DNA of 64,000 nt from Sphaerisporangium rubeum (GTDB taxonomy: Bacteria > Actinomycetota > Actinomycetes > Streptosporangiales > Streptosporangiaceae), in NCBI RefSeq assembly GCF_014207705.1, contig NZ_JACHIU010000001.1, positions 5,510,501 through 5,574,500 on the forward strand, in the 5' to 3' direction. The notes beneath the pieces are model-generated. The model did not search any database and was not told the origin of the DNA. It worked only from the letters and a program-made list of their open reading frames with translations. Shown here in pieces: positions 44,678 through 52,660 of this stretch (its first letter is position 1; each line of letters opens with the position of its first letter). The position numbers and the translations under genes are program-made.

Positions 44678-45399
44678 CAACGACCTCCCGAGCCGTTCAG
44701 CAGGCGTGCCTTCGCGGCGGCGTACTCGGCGTCGTCCAGCCGTCCCGTGCGGTGCAGCGCCGACAGCCGTTCGAGCTGACCCACCAGGTCGCCGCCACCC
44801 GAGGACGCCACATCCTGCGGTCGCAGCTCCACGAACCGCGAGGCCGGCCGCGGCGGCGGCGCGTCCTGCGGGGCCGTGTCCTCACCGGGGAGGGTCACCC
44901 TGGTCGTCCAGCGCACCCCACCGGGCCCCGGCGCCGGCGGCGCGGCCTTCGGCGCCGTACCCCAGAAGACCGCTCGCGCCGCCTGCCGGTTGAACAGCAA
45001 CGCCAGCGGAGCGCCACCCATGAGCAGGAACAGGACCGCGCAGATCATGAAGCCCCACTCGATCCCCGGCCCGGCCACCGCCGACTCCAGGAAGGCCCAC
45101 CCGAGGCTGAGGAACAGCGCGGGCCACGCCAGCGGCGTCAGCCTCGGCCCCACCGGCAGCGAGCTCGCCAGATAAATCCCGAGCGCCGCGATACCTCCGA
45201 AAATGGACACCGGCATGATCCAGGCGATCCCGTCGGGACACGGCGTCGCCACGACGTACGGCCCGCCGGAGCCGCAGCTCCCGCCGACGCTCATCACGGC
45301 ACGCGAGCCGAGGAACAGCAACGTCAGGCAGCACGCCAGGCCGGCCAGCCCGAGCAGTGTTCCCAGTGACTTCCTGGCCAGTCGGCGGGGGTTGATCAC
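44677..45399 (-). CDS. Membrane protein with C-terminal SHOCT domain
   Basis: The 240-aa protein has four membrane helices: LGTLLGLAGLACCLTLLFLG, WIMPVSIFGGIAALGIYLA, LAWPALFLSLGWAFLESAV and WGFMICAVLFLLMGGAPLAL. A Pro/Ala-rich linker precedes the C-terminal SHOCT motif (VGQLERLSALHRTGRLDDAE, then YAAAKARLL), a small helical module thought to mediate oligomerisation. A cysteine pair (C42 and C54) lies in the first external loop. The GTG at 45399 is used. The 35-aa gene follows by overlap. The upstream gap (45400-45503) is AT-rich and probably contains the promoter. Confidence 0.82.
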   Translation of the reverse strand: MINPRRLARKSLGTLLGLAGLACCLTLLFLGSRAVMSVGGSCGSGGPYVVATPCPDGIAWIMPVSIFGGIAALGIYLASSLPVGPRLTPLAWPALFLSLGWAFLESAVAGPGIEWGFMICAVLFLLMGGAPLALLFNRQAARAVFWGTAPKAAPPAPGPGGVRWTTRVTLPGEDTAPQDAPPPRPASRFVELRPQDVASSGGGDLVGQLERLSALHRTGRLDDAEYAAAKARLLNGSGGR

Positions 45400-45503
45400 G
45401 CCCGTATGTTAGGTCACGGCCCCGGATTAAGGAACGAACTATCTGAATTGATAATCCATCCCTTTTTCCACAAATGAGTCGACCAGGTGGTTAACCGGAA
45501 TTG

Positions 45504-46571
45504 TCATGACGTCTCCGGCGGCCACCCGATCAGTCTGGCGCCGAGCACCGCCGTCTCCAGCGTGAACCGCTGCGTCGGATCATCCGGCGAGAACCCCGTG
45601 AGCCGCCGTATCCGCTCCAGCCGGTACGTCACCGCGCGCGGACTGATGCCGAGCCTGCGCGCCGCCGCCGTCTGGTTGCCCTGCGACGCGAACACCGCCT
45701 CCAACGTCTCGAGCAGCGGCCCCGGACCGCCCCTGGCCCGCGCCAGCGGATCGAGCACCGTCCCCACCAGGTCCTCGATGGCCTCCCTGTCCCGCAGCAA
45801 CACCGGGAAGACCAGCAGGTCGGCGGCCTTCAGCACCTGCGGCCGCAACCCCAGCGCGTCCCCCAGCCTGATCGCGTCCGCCGCCTCACGGTACGACGTC
45901 ACGACCCCGCCGGGCCCGCGATGCGGCCGTCCCACACCGACCCGCCAGTCCGCCGCCAGCGCCGACCGTACGTGATGGGTGAACTCCCCCGTCGCCGCCG
46001 TCAGGGCCCCCGGCGCCACGCACACCAGCAACCCGTCCCTGGCCGCCACCAGGATGTTGTGCGACCCGAACCGCGTCACCAGCGCCTGCTCGACCCGGCG
46101 GACCAGCGGATCGCCGTCCACCACGGCCTTGGCGTCCCTCGCCACCGCCACGACGTACGGCTCGGCCAGCCGCAACCCGAACTGCTCGGCCCGCTCGGCC
46201 AGCCGGTCCGCGCGTCCCTGGAGCAGATCGTCGACGAACGACCGCCGCGCCGCCTCCTGCTCACGCAGGGCTTTGTGCTGCGCTCCCTCGTACCCCTCGG
46301 CGTACGCGGCGACCGCACGGCGCAGGGCCCCGAGCGCCGGCGCGCCGGCCGAGGTCAACGTGAGCTCGGCGGTGAGCAGGCAGGCGTCCACGAGCGCACG
46401 CATCGGCACCCCCCGCTCCGCGGCGGACGCACCGCTGGCGCGTAACTCGTCGATGGCGTCCCTGGCAGGCAGGCGGCCGGTCGCGTCGGCCGCCTCCAGA
46501 ACCGCCGGATACCCGCCGAGCAGATCCGCGGGCACCCCGGTCGCCTCGCTCACCTGAGCGAGAACGTTCAT
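45504..46571 (-). CDS. PucR-family transcriptional regulator
   Basis: The 355-aa protein ends with the PucR helix-turn-helix (QTAAARRLGISPRAVTYRLE, then RIRRLTGF). The preceding 200 residues include a GGDEF-like regulatory domain common in CdaR/PucR proteins (VGVGRPHRGPGGVVTSYREA) and an N-terminal RsbT-co-antagonist-like helical part. Such regulators respond to purines, sugars or diacids. Its ATG overlaps the stop of an ABC permease gene (TGATG), so it is the third gene in an operon with the ATPase and permease. It may control their expression. Confidence 0.88.
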   Translation of the reverse strand: MNVLAQVSEATGVPADLLGGYPAVLEAADATGRLPARDAIDELRASGASAAERGVPMRALVDACLLTAELTLTSAGAPALGALRRAVAAYAEGYEGAQHKALREQEAARRSFVDDLLQGRADRLAERAEQFGLRLAEPYVVAVARDAKAVVDGDPLVRRVEQALVTRFGSHNILVAARDGLLVCVAPGALTAATGEFTHHVRSALAADWRVGVGRPHRGPGGVVTSYREAADAIRLGDALGLRPQVLKAADLLVFPVLLRDREAIEDLVGTVLDPLARARGGPGPLLETLEAVFASQGNQTAAARRLGISPRAVTYRLERIRRLTGFSPDDPTQRFTLETAVLGARLIGWPPETS

Positions 46572-47371
46572 CAGACTCCTACATCACGCCGGTCGAAGGA
46601 GAGGACGGCGGTCACGACCAGAACCACGGTGCCGGCGAGCAGCACGAGGTAGTCGGCCACCGGGACGCCGCCGTACAGCGGGGACCCCTCACTGTAGTAA
46701 CGGAACGGCGAGAGCCAGGCGAGCCAGTCCATCACCGGGACGTCCTTGGCCAGCGCGTTCACGACGTACGACGCCACCGCGTACACACCCGTCACAGCCA
46801 GGGCCAGGGACTTGCGTCCCGTGATCGCCCCCACGGTGAGCGTCATCGTGCCGAACAGCAGGACCAGCAGGAACAGGCCGAGATGTGCCGCGAGGATCCG
46901 GCCCACCGGCACCCCGAGATCCACGGCGCTCGCCGCCAGGATGACGAACACGAACGACGCCACCGCCACGGCGAACAACGCCAGCGCCAGCGCCCCGTAC
47001 CGCTCCAGCAGCAACCGGCCCCGGGTGATCGGCAAAGTGAGGGTCAGCTCCAGCGTGCCGGACTCCTCCGGCGCGGCGATCGCGCGGTTGGCGATGGCGA
47101 CCGCGCACATGATGAACAGCAACGGCACGAAGAACTGGTAGAGGATCGCCTGGAGGAAACCGGCGCCACTGGTGATGTCCTCGAAACCGCCGAGCAGTTT
47201 ACGGATGCTGTCGGGGTACTTCGTCATGGCCGCCTGCGAGTACAGGCCCGGGTTGTCGCGGATCTGCGGGAAGAACGACGTGTATCCCCCGGCGAACAGG
47301 CAGATCCCGACGGTCCAGCCGATCAGCGCGCGGCGGTAGTCGCGCAGCGTCTTACGCATGAGCGTGGGCAT
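46571..47371 (-). CDS. ABC-2 type exporter permease
   Basis: The 266-aa protein has six membrane helices with an extended loop after helix 1 (residues about 40-75). Helices include FFVPLLFIMCAVAIANRAI, LALALFAVAVASFVFVILA and LVLLAGTVVLVVTAVLSF. The cytoplasmic sequence EESGTLELTLTLPITRGRLL matches ABC-2 permeases of antibiotic or polyketide exporters. Its start lies 20 bases inside the end of the ATPase gene. It works with that ATPase. Confidence 0.87.
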   Translation of the reverse strand: MPTLMRKTLRDYRRALIGWTVGICLFAGGYTSFFPQIRDNPGLYSQAAMTKYPDSIRKLLGGFEDITSGAGFLQAILYQFFVPLLFIMCAVAIANRAIAAPEESGTLELTLTLPITRGRLLLERYGALALALFAVAVASFVFVILAASAVDLGVPVGRILAAHLGLFLLVLLFGTMTLTVGAITGRKSLALAVTGVYAVASYVVNALAKDVPVMDWLAWLSPFRYYSEGSPLYGGVPVADYLVLLAGTVVLVVTAVLSFDRRDVGV

Positions 47372-48257
47372 GGTGCTCCTCCTCGCTGTAGTAGGTGAGG
47401 AAGATCTCCTCCAGGTCCGGCTCCGCGCTGACCATGTGAACGACGGTGAACCTCGCCGCCGCCTTCACCAGCGCGTCCGGACGGCCGTCGATGGTGCACC
47501 GCACGCTCGCGCCTTCGACCTTCAGGTCCCGCACCCCCGGCAGATCCCGGAACGCCTCCTCAGGCACCGGCGCGTCGAAGTGGAATTCCACCCTTCTGAC
47601 GGCCTTCTCCCTGAGCGCCGCGACATCCTCCACCGCGACCAGTCGCCCCTTGCGCACGATGCCGACCCGGTCCGACACATGCTCCACCTCGGCCAGCACG
47701 TGCGAGGACATCAGCACCGTACGTCCCGCCGTCCTCGCCTCCCGCACCATGGCGAGGAACTCCTGCTGTACCAGGGGATCGAGCCCGCTCGTCGGCTCAT
47801 CCAGGATCAGGAACTCCGGTTCGTGCATGAACGCCTGGATCAGCCCGACCTTCTGCCGGTTCCCCTTGGACAGCTGCCCCATCCGTACCGACAGATCAGC
47901 CTCCAGCCGCTCCGCCAGCTCATCGATCCTGTTCCGACCCACCCCGCCCCGCACCCCCGCGAGGAACCGCAGATAGTCCCCCGCCTTCTCCCTGCCTTCG
48001 AGCGCCAGCTCCCCCGGCAGATACCCGATCCTGGCCCTGACGCCGGCATCCCGGGGATCCATTCCCAATACTCGCACCACACCGCGCGTCGGCCGTATCA
48101 CATCCAGAAGCAGCCGGATCGTCGTCGTCTTCCCAGCCCCGTTGGGCCCGAGATACCCGAACACCTCCCCCGGCCGGATCTCCATCGTGAGATCCTCCAG
48201 CCCCCGCCGCTCCCCGTAGAACTTCGTCAGCCCTTCGGCCTCCACCACAACTGTCAT
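47352..48257 (-). CDS. ABC exporter ATP-binding protein (DrrA/CcmA-like)
   Basis: The 301-aa ATPase has Walker A GPNGAGKTTTI (residues about 38-48), signature LSKGNRQKVGLIQ, Walker B FLILDEPTSGLD and switch SSHVLAEVEHV. The C-terminal region (VRRVEFHFDAPVPEEAFRDL) is typical of DrrA-like exporters. The ATG at 48257 replaces the longer open frame to 48281. The 3' end overlaps the permease gene. The gene is G-rich on its coding strand, as are most genes from here to 53.6 kb. Confidence 0.91.
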   Translation of the reverse strand: MTVVVEAEGLTKFYGERRGLEDLTMEIRPGEVFGYLGPNGAGKTTTIRLLLDVIRPTRGVVRVLGMDPRDAGVRARIGYLPGELALEGREKAGDYLRFLAGVRGGVGRNRIDELAERLEADLSVRMGQLSKGNRQKVGLIQAFMHEPEFLILDEPTSGLDPLVQQEFLAMVREARTAGRTVLMSSHVLAEVEHVSDRVGIVRKGRLVAVEDVAALREKAVRRVEFHFDAPVPEEAFRDLPGVRDLKVEGASVRCTIDGRPDALVKAAARFTVVHMVSAEPDLEEIFLTYYSEEEHHAHAHA

Positions 48258-48331
48258 GCCGACATGGTGACCCCCACCCACCCCGCACCGACATCACACA
48301 TCCCCCACACTTACCGGCCCCTTCCTTTCCC

Positions 48332-48458
48332 GAACCCGGCAACCACCGCATCGAAGGGCCGCACGACCAGCACCCCGAGCTGGCCGATCTCCGTGCACGG
48401 CTCGGCGTGCGCGGCTGGGACAACCAGCGCAACGGTCACACCGGCGTCCCCGGACGGT
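48332..48458 (+). pseudogene. Coding-like fragment upstream of the MOSC gene end
   Basis: The plus strand in frame with 48347 reads about 42 codons with strong G/C third positions (segment HPELADLRARLGVRGWDNQR). It has no start and runs straight into the antisense of the MOSC gene. It looks like a broken piece of a gene. It cannot be assigned to a family. Confidence 0.25.
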
Positions 48459-49247
48459 TCACCCTGGCCGGACTTCGTCACCGACCCTCAGCTCACCAAG
48501 GTTCCTCGGCACCAGCCGGATGCCGAACCACGTCTTCCCGTCCCACCGGCGATGCTTGGCCAACGTTCTCAGCGGCTCCTTGCCACGCTCCTGAGTCCCC
48601 GGATCCAAGATGGTCACGGCGCAACGATCACACAACTCCGAGACCCCGAAGTCGATCTCCCCGATCCGAACCGACGTCCAGGCGTCCTCCGCGAACGGCT
48701 CCGCACCGTCAATGACGGCATTCGGCCGAAACCGCGCCACATCAAGAGGCCCCGGCACATGCTCCTGCCGTTCCATGGCCCCGTCCGCGATCCAGTCGTC
48801 CAAGCGCCGAAGCGAGCTCCTGGAAACCAGCAGCAGCGGCCCATCCCAGAGCCCGTCCTCTTCCTTGCCCCGGCGTCCGGGATCATCCAACCAGACAAGC
48901 CGCGCCGGTTCTCCAAGCAGCCGCGTGAACCACTCATGCGCGTCGTCATGAGCGAGCACAGCCCGATCAAGGTTGGAGACCCCCAACCGGATCGTCCCCC
49001 CGGCAGCCGGAGGAACCTTGAGCTCCCCCATCCCCTCCGCCGACAGCCAAACCCCACCTTCAGCAGTCTCCACCGCCGAGACCGAAAGAAGCCGAGGATA
49101 CTCACCGACCCAGATCAGCTTCCCCATCGGATCCACCACACCCCACCGTCGATCACCTTCCAGCCCCCACGGCAGGACCTGGACGGACCGACAGGAAATC
49201 CCCTTGGTGGACTTGACGGGATAGATGCGAATCTCCGCTAACTCCAT
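48459..49247 (-). CDS. MOSC domain protein
   Basis: The protein (262 aa from the ATG at 49247) has an N-terminal MOSC beta-barrel (ELAEIRIYPVKSTKGISCRS, then VLPWGLEGDRRWGVVD) and a C-terminal MOSC domain. The latter has RFRPNAVIDGAEPFAEDAW and the conserved cysteine in SELCDRCAVTILDPGT, the expected sulfur carrier or molybdenum ligand. Relatives include molybdenum cofactor sulfurase C-termini and amidoxime reductases (mARC/YcbX). No ferredoxin domain follows, unlike YcbX. No strong ribosome site is seen. Short plus-strand coding-like fragments flank the gene. Confidence 0.87.
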   Translation of the reverse strand: MELAEIRIYPVKSTKGISCRSVQVLPWGLEGDRRWGVVDPMGKLIWVGEYPRLLSVSAVETAEGGVWLSAEGMGELKVPPAAGGTIRLGVSNLDRAVLAHDDAHEWFTRLLGEPARLVWLDDPGRRGKEEDGLWDGPLLLVSRSSLRRLDDWIADGAMERQEHVPGPLDVARFRPNAVIDGAEPFAEDAWTSVRIGEIDFGVSELCDRCAVTILDPGTQERGKEPLRTLAKHRRWDGKTWFGIRLVPRNLGELRVGDEVRPG

Positions 49248-49310
49248 GCGCCAAGAATAAAAGCAACCCCCCAGAGAGCGCTCTCTCAACGAATCACCAA
49301 TGCCTCAAGA

Positions 49311-49448
49311 CCGTGCCTGATACTGCCGCCGGTCGACGTGCCCTGGGCCGCGGCCGACGTCGAGCTCTATGCGCAGGAAGTCCTCCGGCTCGATGTCCTT
49401 GACGAGGAACCGGGCCGCACGCTCGTGGACGACCTGGTGGGGACCTAG
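49311..49448 (+). pseudogene. Truncated 3' end of an unidentified gene
   Basis: The plus strand has about 45 codons ending at TAG (49446-49448), with G-rich first and G/C third positions typical of real genes here (segment DVELYAQEVLRLDVLDEE). No suitable start or ribosome site exists, so it is probably a remnant. The family is not recognised. The minus-strand frame over the same bases has weaker codon bias. Confidence 0.35.
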
Positions 49449-49888
49449 GGTCCCCGAGTACAACGAACCCCCCGACCTGCGAGTCACCCACCCTCTTCAA
49501 CCCCACCTTCTGCAAGACACCACACCCACCGACACACCAACCGCTGCGGACACAACCCCCATCCCCGACACCAAGCGCTGCAGACTAACCACATCACCGA
49601 CACACCGACCCACCCGGTGCCCCTCCGCCACATCGGCGAGCACCACCGAGTCCACGAACAGCGGCCGCACGGGAGTCGTAACACTCATCGCCCATACAAC
49701 ACCCACCCGGACCGCAACCCCACCACAAACGGCACATACAGCACATCCACTACGAACGGCGACATCCACACCATTGATCGCATTACCTCGAATCGCGACC
49801 CCACCACGAACGGCACATTCACGCACCCACCACGGATCGCAACGCGCACCACGGAACGAAACACCCACCACCACCTCCGCACCCCTCC
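49449..49888. other. Gene-free, C/A-rich low-complexity region
   Basis: About 440 bases with short imperfect repeats (for example CACGAACGGCACAT-like motifs near 49725 and 49805). Frames on both strands lack codon bias. I see no gene here. Confidence 0.5.
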
Positions 49889-49941
49889 CCGGCGCCGACG
49901 CGGCCCGCACCACCTACGGCGAAGCCGGCGCCGCCGTACAG
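49889..49941. repeat. Palindromic intergenic element, copy B
   Basis: Related to copies A (23239) and C (50637). Its core TACGGCG (49915-49921) pairs with CGCCGTA (49932-49938) around a GCCGGC centre. It ends five bases before the stop codon of the minus-strand DCC gene. Confidence 0.6.
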
Positions 49942-49945
49942 CGTG

Positions 49946-50317
49946 TCACTTGGCACCGATGCCACAGGTGCCGGCCCCCGTACCTCCAGGAAGACGATGA
50001 CGATACCTGGAGACCAACCGGTAAACGACCTCGGCGACCCAGCTGATCGGCGGTGTCAGGGCGACATTTCCGAGGATCCGCCACGGCAAGGACGGCTGCA
50101 CAGCCAGGAGAATGCCGACCGCGCGAGCACCATGAGCACGCATGCCGTCCGGACCGAGCAGCTGCACGGACGCGTTGACCTGAGCCAAGGTGAGCCCATG
50201 GCGAGCCAGATCGAGCCCCTGCCACGCCGACACCCTCGGCATGAACGGCAGGTACTTACGCGCGAAATCCAGGCACAGCCGGCAAAAACCACAATCGCCG
50301 TCATAGACCAGCAGCAT
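49946..50317 (-). CDS. DCC-family thiol-disulfide oxidoreductase (DUF393)
   Basis: The 123-aa protein starts LLVYDGDCGFCRLCLDFAR, with the D-x-x-C-x-x-C DCC motif. It continues with VSAWQGLDLARHGLTLAQV and a C-terminal WRILGNVALTPPISWVAEVV-like helix, all as in DUF393. A thioredoxin-like fold and redox role are known only for the family. The ATG at 50317 lies behind AGGGGGC. The longer open frame to 50518 runs through a tandem repeat and is not coding. Confidence 0.85.
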   Translation of the reverse strand: MLLVYDGDCGFCRLCLDFARKYLPFMPRVSAWQGLDLARHGLTLAQVNASVQLLGPDGMRAHGARAVGILLAVQPSLPWRILGNVALTPPISWVAEVVYRLVSRYRHRLPGGTGAGTCGIGAK

Positions 50318-50448
50318 GCTCGTAGCCCCCTGCACCGTGGATCCGACCTGAACCCCTACATTCCGCGACCACGCGACCCTACACATGGATACCGTGATCT
50401 CCGGCCCCATGTCCCCAGACGCCGGAGGCATCATGCCGAACGTGATCC

Positions 50449-50576
50449 CAGACCCGGCTCGGTAACCACACGACACGTCACCCTCCAGACCCGGCTCGGT
50501 AACCACGCGACACGTCACCCTCCAGACCCGGCTCGATTACCACGCGACGCGTCACCCTCCAAACTCGACCCGGTAG
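50449..50576. repeat. 37-bp tandem repeat, about 3.4 copies
   Basis: Units beginning CAGACCCGGCTCGGTAACC start at 50449, 50486 and 50523, exactly 37 bp apart, with a decayed fourth copy at 50560. They lie between cobD and the DCC gene and have no spacers, so this is not a CRISPR array. Confidence 0.9.
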
Positions 50577-50636
50577 CGGGCTCCCCGCATACCCGGCACC
50601 ACACCCCTCCGTCCTCCCACCTCGACACCATCTCGA

Positions 50637-50690
50637 CCGGCGCCGCGACGGCGAGCAGTGGCACGGCGAACCCGGCGCCGCCCTACGGCC
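50637..50690. repeat. Palindromic intergenic element, copy C
   Basis: Begins CCGGCGCCGCGACGGCG exactly like copy A and continues CACGGCGAACCCGGCGCCG. It ends ten bases before the cobD stop (minus strand). Confidence 0.6.
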
Positions 50691-50699
50691 CCCGCCACC

Positions 50700-51647
50700 T
50701 CACCTGCGGACAGTCGGCCGTCCCCGCAGCCCCCAGGACACCCCCACGGCCAGCACCCCCGCCGCCACCCCCACAACCCGCGCAAGCCGCACAGCTCGCC
50801 GGATGTCAGAAACCTCAGGCCGCCCCCCATCCCCCAACTCAGGCCGATACTCCACCCGCCCCCCGTACTCGTTCCGCCCCCCAAGCCGAACCCCCAACCC
50901 CCCCGCGAACGCCGCCTCACACCGCCCCGCGTTAGGACTCGGATGCCGATGCCCATCCCGAATCCAAACAGCCAAAGCCTCCGGGGGAGACCCCCCGACC
51001 ACAGGCGCCAGCAGACAAGCCAACCCCGCCGTAACCCGCGCCGGCACCCAATTAGCCAAGTCATCCACCCGAGCCGCCGCCCACCCAAAATGCTCGTACC
51101 GCTCCGACCGATGCCCCACCATCGCATCCAACGTGTTGACAGCCCGATAAACAAGCAACCCCGGCACCCCCGCCACCGCCCCCCAGAACAACGGCGCCAC
51201 CACAGCATCCGATGTGTTCTCCGCCACCGACTCCACCGTGGCCCGAACCAACTCCCCCTCCCCCAACCCGGAAGGATCCCGACCACACAGATGCGGCAAC
51301 CTCCCCCGAGCCGCCTCCAGATCCCCACCCTCAAGGGCCCGAGCCATGAACACCCCCTCCCGTCCGAGAGAGGTCCCCCCCAGCACAGCCCAAGTAGCCA
51401 GCGCCGTGACAGCAGTCCGCCCCACCGAACTCCTCCGGCTCACCCGCTCAGCGACGACCCCCAAACCCCCCGCCGCCCCCACACACACGACCACATGCAC
51501 AACCCCCCGTCCCCGAGACCCCCCATAAACCCGCCGCTCCACCCACCCCGCGAACCGTCCGAAAACGGCCACCGGATGCCCCACCCCCTCCGGATCCCCG
51601 AACAAACCATCCGCCGCGACCCCCAGCAAAATCCCCAGCCCCCGCAC
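50700..51647 (-). CDS. cobD: Adenosylcobinamide-phosphate synthase (CobD/CbiB)
   Basis: The protein (315 aa) is an integral membrane enzyme that attaches aminopropanol (or its phosphate) to cobyric acid late in cobalamin synthesis. It opens GLGILLGVAADGLFGDPEGV and continues GHPVAVFGRFAGWVERR, FWGAVAGVPGLLVYRAVNTL, DAMVGHRSERYEHFGWAAAR and DDLANWVPAR, all diagnostic. The GTG at 51647 has GGGGAGGGG six bases upstream and gives the family length; an ATG at 51719 would add 24 unrelated residues and overlap the next gene. Codon use is unusual, rich in GGG, GTT and TTG. Confidence 0.92.
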   Translation of the reverse strand: MRGLGILLGVAADGLFGDPEGVGHPVAVFGRFAGWVERRVYGGSRGRGVVHVVVCVGAAGGLGVVAERVSRRSSVGRTAVTALATWAVLGGTSLGREGVFMARALEGGDLEAARGRLPHLCGRDPSGLGEGELVRATVESVAENTSDAVVAPLFWGAVAGVPGLLVYRAVNTLDAMVGHRSERYEHFGWAAARVDDLANWVPARVTAGLACLLAPVVGGSPPEALAVWIRDGHRHPSPNAGRCEAAFAGGLGVRLGGRNEYGGRVEYRPELGDGGRPEVSDIRRAVRLARVVGVAAGVLAVGVSWGLRGRPTVRR

Positions 51648-51693
51648 AACACACCCCTCCCCAACACCGATCACCAAGCAAGCACAAACGGTA

Positions 51694-52494
51694 CTACCGC
51701 AGACAAAAAGCAAGCTCATCCCAGTTGGCATCAAGCCAAGCCGCGGCCCGCCGAATCCGATCCCCCGCCCCCGCGTCCCACATCCGAGCCCACCCCCCAC
51801 CCTCACGAACAGCCCGCACCCGCATCCGCTCGTACGACCGCCCGAACCGCAACCGACTGACCTCCAGCAACCGCCGCCGCTCCCCGGCCTCCAATCCGTA
51901 GGCATCACAGAACAGCCGCAGCCGCCTCCCCACATCAAGCCCCCGCTGCCGAGGATCCCGATCGATCGGATCAGCGACAGGCCCCCAGTGCCGCAAGGTG
52001 GTGGCGATGTCGTACACCCGCGTCACCGGCCGCGCCATATCGAAGTCGATCAACCCCCAAGGCCGCTCATCCCGAAAAATCACATTCTCCGTAGTGATGT
52101 CGCAATGCCCCACCAATTCAGGCACCCCGTCATCCCCCGACCCGTCCTCCCAAACAGCACCCGCCGGCACCCGAAACGAAGCCACCGCATCGTGATACCG
52201 CCGAACCAACCCCCCAAGCTCCTCCAACACGTCATCCCGCACCACATAAGCCGGCAGAGGCCAAACCCCCGCCTCCCCCGGCAAGTAAGAAAGCACCTCC
52301 CGCCCCGACTCATCCACCCCCAGCACCCGAGGCGCCCCCTCGAACCCCACATCCTCCAGGTGCCGTAACAACGCATGAACCGCCTCAGCCGACCGCCCCA
52401 TCCTCCGCCGCACGGTATCCCCGACCCGCACGACCCCACCCGTCACATCCCCACCAGGAAGCCCGATCTCCACATCGGCCGTACGCAAACCCAT
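51694..52494 (-). CDS. APH-family phosphotransferase
   Basis: The protein (266 aa) has the aminoglycoside phosphotransferase/choline kinase fold. It shows VLSYLPGEAGVWPL in the N-lobe hinge, a catalytic loop GHCDITTENVIF (with aspartate and asparagine in place) and a metal-binding IDFDMA. No resistance-specific motif is visible, and many such genes in actinomycetes act on small alcohols or are orphan. The ATG at 52494 was chosen because family similarity begins there. It is followed after 46 bases by cobD. Confidence 0.85.
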   Translation of the reverse strand: MGLRTADVEIGLPGGDVTGGVVRVGDTVRRRMGRSAEAVHALLRHLEDVGFEGAPRVLGVDESGREVLSYLPGEAGVWPLPAYVVRDDVLEELGGLVRRYHDAVASFRVPAGAVWEDGSGDDGVPELVGHCDITTENVIFRDERPWGLIDFDMARPVTRVYDIATTLRHWGPVADPIDRDPRQRGLDVGRRLRLFCDAYGLEAGERRRLLEVSRLRFGRSYERMRVRAVREGGGWARMWDAGAGDRIRRAAAWLDANWDELAFCLR

Positions 52495-52660
52495 GCCACC
52501 CAACCATAGCCCCACCCCACCAAGATCACATGTCCTGAAGTGCGAGTTCACCCGAAACAGCCCACCTCCGCCCCCTCAAGAACCCCCGAAATCCGCCCCC
52601 GACACAGCGTCGACCACTCCGCCACCTACGTACTTCCGCCCCTGCTCCCCGAATCCGACC

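Noticed and set aside
49497-49913. Possible PIN-domain-like minus-strand frame
   Set aside because: Only a short resemblance (LFVDSVVLADVAEG); codon bias is absent and repeats dominate.
50449-50576. Possible CRISPR array
   Set aside because: Units are contiguous with no spacers, and no cas genes are present.
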